In this document: positions 61,901-64,000 of the stretch, one piece after another
How the letters are laid out: the number at the start of each line of letters is the position of its first letter
Numbering within the stretch: position 1 is the first letter of the stretch
NCBI RefSeq assembly: GCF_014267175.1
Contig: NZ_JACMTR010000002.1
Coordinates: 2,097,001 to 2,161,000 of the forward strand
Source of the DNA: Pseudonocardia sp. C8
GTDB taxonomy: Bacteria; Actinomycetota; Actinomycetes; Mycobacteriales; Pseudonocardiaceae
DNA: 64,000 nt
Direction of reading: 5' to 3'
Notes under the pieces: generated by a model
The model's database searches: none
Seen by the model: the letters and a program-made list of their open reading frames with translations, nothing else
Told to the model about the DNA's origin: nothing
Position numbers and translations under genes: made by a program

Positions 61901-62627
61901 CGACCTTCGTCGCCGCGACGCTGACGGTCTGCACCCGCCGGAGCACCTCCGCCGCGCGGGCGGCGAACCCGGCGACCACGTGCGCCTGCCCGAGCGAGGT
62001 GCGCACGTCGTCCTGCCCGGCGATCGCCTCCTCCAGCTGCGCGGAGTGATCCGACCATGCCGCCTCCTCGGCGAGCTTGGCCCGCGCGACCACCGGTGTC
62101 AGCGGCCGTGCCACCAGCACGATCAGGCCGGCGACCAGCGGGAACGCGAGCCAGGCCGGCCAGAACACCAGCCCGGCGACGACCCAGGCGAGCACCGAGC
62201 GCAGCAGCGCGCGGCCGGTCTCCCAGCCGATCCGCCGGAACAGCGTGGCGAGCTGGCGGGAGTCGTCGTCGACCCGGTCGAGCAGCTCACCGACCGCCTG
62301 GTCCTCCAGGCGGGGGAGCGGCTGGGCCAGTGCCGCGTCCAGCAGGTCGGCCCGCAGCCGCCCCTCGGCGCGGCTCACGACCCCGGCGAACAGCAGCCGG
62401 CCGAGGGTGTCGAGCGCCGCCGCGCCGAGCAGCAGCGCCCCGAGCACCGCGACCAGCGCCGGCGACGGCCCCACCGCGACCCGGCCGGCAACGGTCGCGG
62501 CGACCGCCTCCGCGACCGCGGCGACCACGGCCGCGGTGACCGCGACGGACGACGCCGCCCCGCTCAACCGCCGCCACGACAGCGCGCGCACGTCAGGACA
62601 CCCCCGCAGGACCGGACCGGGAGGCAC
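58959..62627 (-). CDS. Four-domain ABC exporter (TMD-NBD-TMD-NBD) with degenerate second ATPase
   Basis: A 1222-aa single-chain exporter, a head-to-tail fusion of two half-transporters. First half: six helices, then NBD1 with Walker A G-R-T-G-S-G-K-S-T (about 365), signature L-S-A-G-E-Q-Q, Walker B V-V-V-L-D-E-A-T and switch His in V-A-H-R-L-S-T, all canonical. A Gly/Pro-rich linker (about 575-660) leads to the second half. NBD2 has Walker A G-Q-V-G-A-G-K-S-S and signature L-S-G-G-Q, but the catalytic Glu is Asp (I-V-A-D-D-V-S) and the switch His is replaced (V-G-A-S-T-K-R). Only one ATP site should hydrolyse, as in asymmetric exporters. Drug or lipid export is likely. Confidence 0.88.
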   Translation of the reverse strand: MPPGPVLRGCPDVRALSWRRLSGAASSVAVTAAVVAAVAEAVAATVAGRVAVGPSPALVAVLGALLLGAAALDTLGRLLFAGVVSRAEGRLRADLLDAALAQPLPRLEDQAVGELLDRVDDDSRQLATLFRRIGWETGRALLRSVLAWVVAGLVFWPAWLAFPLVAGLIVLVARPLTPVVARAKLAEEAAWSDHSAQLEEAIAGQDDVRTSLGQAHVVAGFAARAAEVLRRVQTVSVAATKVGLRTGFVAHALLGAVALGGVWLVAGDPGGIAALVSLWILVTAFVSQVDAIVDRMPDIQAGVGALTRVRSLLHAEREPVGGAPVPAGPAAVELRGLTAGYDGGFRLAGIDLVVPAGTTCALLGRTGSGKSTVAKVLSRAVEPPRGQVFVGGRDVRDTGLEDLRRAVGVVTQRTEILAATLAENVTLFDPAVSRSAVAQAVSALGLDGWVAALPDGLDTRLGSGGVTLSAGEQQLVAFARLLVRDVAVVVLDEATARMDPRTEERVNRASRALLSGRTGIVVAHRLSTVRRADAVAVLEDGRLVQHGDRTRLATEPGRYADLLAADHGDPEHGAPGPSHAGRTAGEHDAGGDGPTGSSGTAAGRAGGDGVAPVGSPHLPGAVVMPGGGTGARVATLAPGTAPDPDPIARRTRRRPAPAAAPAPAPALWRAVLRLAFAHKRWGLAGGLMFTLATLAGATGVVTGWLWGLVAASLQDGAAPWAPAIALTGVLLLFPLWIAVAFRTYPRWWSAVTLRLRLAVLRGQTMQHRSGRAPAGEVVARALDSDRLTLYVDRWVDVTNSVIVVVAAGLVAGDVRVAAVIGAFLLLCAAVAALGAPFAGRAGRRAADARARFGTALGSTLDAVRTVKLAAATGAVRAHLSAVDARRVRATVREYRIRTLLDGVPGLLVQAAVVLTWALYAAGTWDLATALLVSTTLNGAGFLGQVCAAAVTEAPIARRWLRTVAPFAGSADLTALPAGVDLVAGTAPAPAPAPREPLHRLSLEKLTAVHDDGTVGVEGVDLDVDAGSLVLVTGQVGAGKSSLLAGLAGLVGHEGVIRWNGRAVDDPQRFLRPGQVAYVGQVPRVLSGSFGDNIALGHRRPIGAAVDDARLGPDVAAAGGPDAVVGHRGIRLSGGQVQRLAMARALATDAELIVADDVSSALDVRTEIELWAALRRRGSTVVGASTKRAALARADRVVVLEHGRVADEGPWSELAPRWSHLAG

Positions 62628-62731
62628 GGGATCTCCGGCGCCGGTCCGCGGGCGACGCTAGCCCCGGCCCCCGGCCGGAATCGCCCGGTTTTCCGCTGCG
62701 GGCCGGCACCTCACACCGGTTGACGGTGCGA

Positions 62732-62773
62732 CACACCCGTTGCACGGGGTGTGCCGCGGCGCGAACGGGTGTG
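62732..62773. promoter_or_regulatory. Inverted-repeat operator region before the PEP-synthase-like gene
   Basis: CACACCCGTT (62732-62741) and its complement AACGGGTGTG (62764-62773) form a perfect 10-bp inverted repeat with a 22-bp spacer; GGGTGTG inside the spacer and a further CACACCGGTT at 62712-62721 are related half-sites. The 19-bp rifamycin-associated element (GGGGCTTGC-type) is not seen. Confidence 0.5.
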
Positions 62774-62837
62774 ACGACGAGGGGGCCTCTATTTCATCAA
62801 GCGTTGAGTTCTGGGGGGTGCGGCGCTACCGTGAGCC

Positions 62838-64000
62838 ATGGACACGGCATTCGTCACCGGACTGGACCGGGTGGACCCGGCCGACCTCGCCGCGGCCGGT
62901 GGTAAGGCCGCCAACCTCGCCGAGCTGATCGGGGCCGGGTTCCGGGTGCCGGACGGCTTCTGCCTCGGCACCGCCGCCTACGCCCGGGCCGCGACGGCGG
63001 CCGGCCTCGGCACCGGCCCGGACGCCGCGGTCGCCGGGGACGCGCTGCGTGCGGTCACCGTGGCCGAGGAGATCGCCCGGGAGGTCCGCGCCGCCTACGC
63101 CGCGCTCGGCCCGGACGTGCCGGTCGCGGTCCGGTCCTCGGCGACCGCGGAGGACCTGCCCACCGCGAGCTTCGCCGGGCAGCAGGACACCTACCTCAAC
63201 GTCGTCGGGCCGGGCGCGCTGCTCGACGCGGTGCGCCGCTGCTGGGCGTCGCTGTGGACCGGGCGCGCCGTCGCCTACCGCGCCACCGCGGGCGTCGACC
63301 CCGGCGGCGTGCGGCTCGCCGTGGTCGTCCAGCGCATGGTGGACGCCGACGTCGCCGGCGTGCTGTTCACCGCGGACCCGGTGACCGGCCACCGGGGCCG
63401 CACCGTGATCGACGCCGCGCCCGGGCTGGGGGAGGCGGTCGTGTCCGGGGCGGTGAACCCGGACCGGATCGTCGTCGAACCGGACGGGGCGGTCGCCGAG
63501 TACCGGGTCGGCGACAAGGCGACGGCCGTGCGGGCCGTGGCCGGCGGCGGCGTCGAGCGGACGGCGGTGCCGGCCGGCGGCGACCGCTGCCTGTCCGCGG
63601 CCCGGATCGCCGAGCTCGTCGCCCTCGGCCGGCAGGTGGAGGCGCATTTCGGCGCCCCGCAGGACCTGGAGTGGGCGTTCGACACCTCGGGGACGTTGTG
63701 GCTGCTGCAGGCCCGGCCGATCACCACGCTGTACCCGCTGCCCGCCCCGGCCGCACCGGGCCTGCGGGCCTACCTGTGCGTGAGCCTGGCCCAGGGACTG
63801 ACCCGGCCGATCACCCCGATGGGGATCTCCGCGTTCCGGGTGATCGCCGCGCGGGCCGCGCGGGAGGCGTTCCGGGCCCCGGTGGCCGACCCGCTGGCCG
63901 GGCCCGCCGCGTTCGCCACCGCCGGTGGCCGGGTGTTCGCCGACATCACGCCGGTGCTGCACAGCCCCGGCGGGAGCCGGCTCGCCCCGGCGCTGCTGGA
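62838..64000 (+). CDS. PEP/pyruvate-binding domain enzyme, N-terminal part (3' end outside window)
   Basis: The first about 387 codons of a PEP-synthase/rifamycin-phosphotransferase-like enzyme; no stop occurs before the window edge. The ATP-grasp-like domain shows A-A-G-G-K-A-A-N-L-A-E-L, G-F-R-V-P-D-G-F-C, V-A-V-R-S-S-A-T-A-E-D-L-P-T-A-S-F-A-G-Q-Q and D-L-E-W-A-F; after L-L-Q-A-R-P-I-T a second domain begins. This order matches Rph, which phosphorylates rifamycin at its C21 hydroxyl, as well as PEP synthase. Absence of the usual Rph promoter element and of the C-terminal His domain from view leaves the choice open. ATG 62838 lies shortly after TACCGT. Confidence 0.82.
   Translation, partial: MDTAFVTGLDRVDPADLAAAGGKAANLAELIGAGFRVPDGFCLGTAAYARAATAAGLGTGPDAAVAGDALRAVTVAEEIAREVRAAYAALGPDVPVAVRSSATAEDLPTASFAGQQDTYLNVVGPGALLDAVRRCWASLWTGRAVAYRATAGVDPGGVRLAVVVQRMVDADVAGVLFTADPVTGHRGRTVIDAAPGLGEAVVSGAVNPDRIVVEPDGAVAEYRVGDKATAVRAVAGGGVERTAVPAGGDRCLSAARIAELVALGRQVEAHFGAPQDLEWAFDTSGTLWLLQARPITTLYPLPAPAAPGLRAYLCVSLAQGLTRPITPMGISAFRVIAARAAREAFRAPVADPLAGPAAFATAGGRVFADITPVLHSPGGSRLAPALL

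Noticed and set aside
62650..62837. Rifamycin-associated element upstream of the last gene
   Set aside because: The GGGGCTTGC...GCAAG(C) dyad that marks rph promoters is not found, so I do not name the gene rph.

Overview
The window is a very high-GC chromosomal segment with actinobacterial hallmarks: many GTG starts, 4-nt GTGA/ATGA stop-start overlaps, small families typical of Actinobacteria (DUF3039, DUF3099, DUF7455), a fused CobIJ and a CobG-type (aerobic) cobalamin branch. The gene set fits a Pseudonocardia-like soil actinomycete; that is inference, since no rRNA or other marker gene is present. I see no complete insertion sequence, prophage, CRISPR array, tRNA or rRNA. The window opens inside one gene (phaC) and closes inside another (a PEP/pyruvate-binding enzyme).

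Layout. 1-2.3 kb: polyhydroxyalkanoate (PHA) genes (phaC end, XRE regulator, phasin with a strong promoter and terminator). 2.3-7.6 kb: housekeeping genes (YggT, dtd, methyltransferase, HhH-GPD DNA repair, ArsR-AMP nucleosidase, DUF3099, DUF3039). 7.6-10.1 kb: a PHA-depolymerase-like hydrolase and a PhaC homologue that has lost its catalytic Cys and His. 10.2-17.2 kb: methyltransferase, SF2 helicase, EamA exporter, GMC oxidoreductase, small regulators. 17.4-20 kb: a TPP riboswitch and a thiamine-precursor ABC importer. 20-26 kb and 31.3-35.1 kb: cobalamin biosynthesis (cobK, cobIJ, cobH, cobG, and cobN behind a B12 riboswitch). Between them, at 26.1-31.1 kb, lies an IclR-controlled catabolic operon: PEP-mutase-family lyase, aconitase-like large and small subunits, and a carboxylate-type MFS transporter.

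35-47 kb: pRiA4b-ORF3 protein, a truncated DUF4143 gene containing a four-copy palindrome array, Mut7-C protein, ThpR, a non-B-DNA knot (26-bp inverted repeat between two G-quadruplex-type tracts), sirtuin, two MFS transporters, a paralogous two-gene pair of which one has a long Gln/His/Pro/Gly low-complexity region, and a ThDP-dependent enzyme. 47.4-51 kb: a surface-glycan island (GT2 glycosyltransferase, TupA-like ATP-grasp, flippase). 51-55 kb: two tandem FAD monooxygenases sharing an operator-like motif, and an APC permease. 55-64 kb: ClpC-type unfoldase, CDF metal exporter, a four-domain ABC exporter with one degenerate ATPase, and the start of a PEP-synthase-like gene.

Two window-wide habits stand out. 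Many first genes of transcription units have a TANNNT -10 box 6-8 bases before the start codon and no Shine-Dalgarno, so they are probably leaderless. Several convergent gene pairs have both stop codons inside one shared terminator palindrome.
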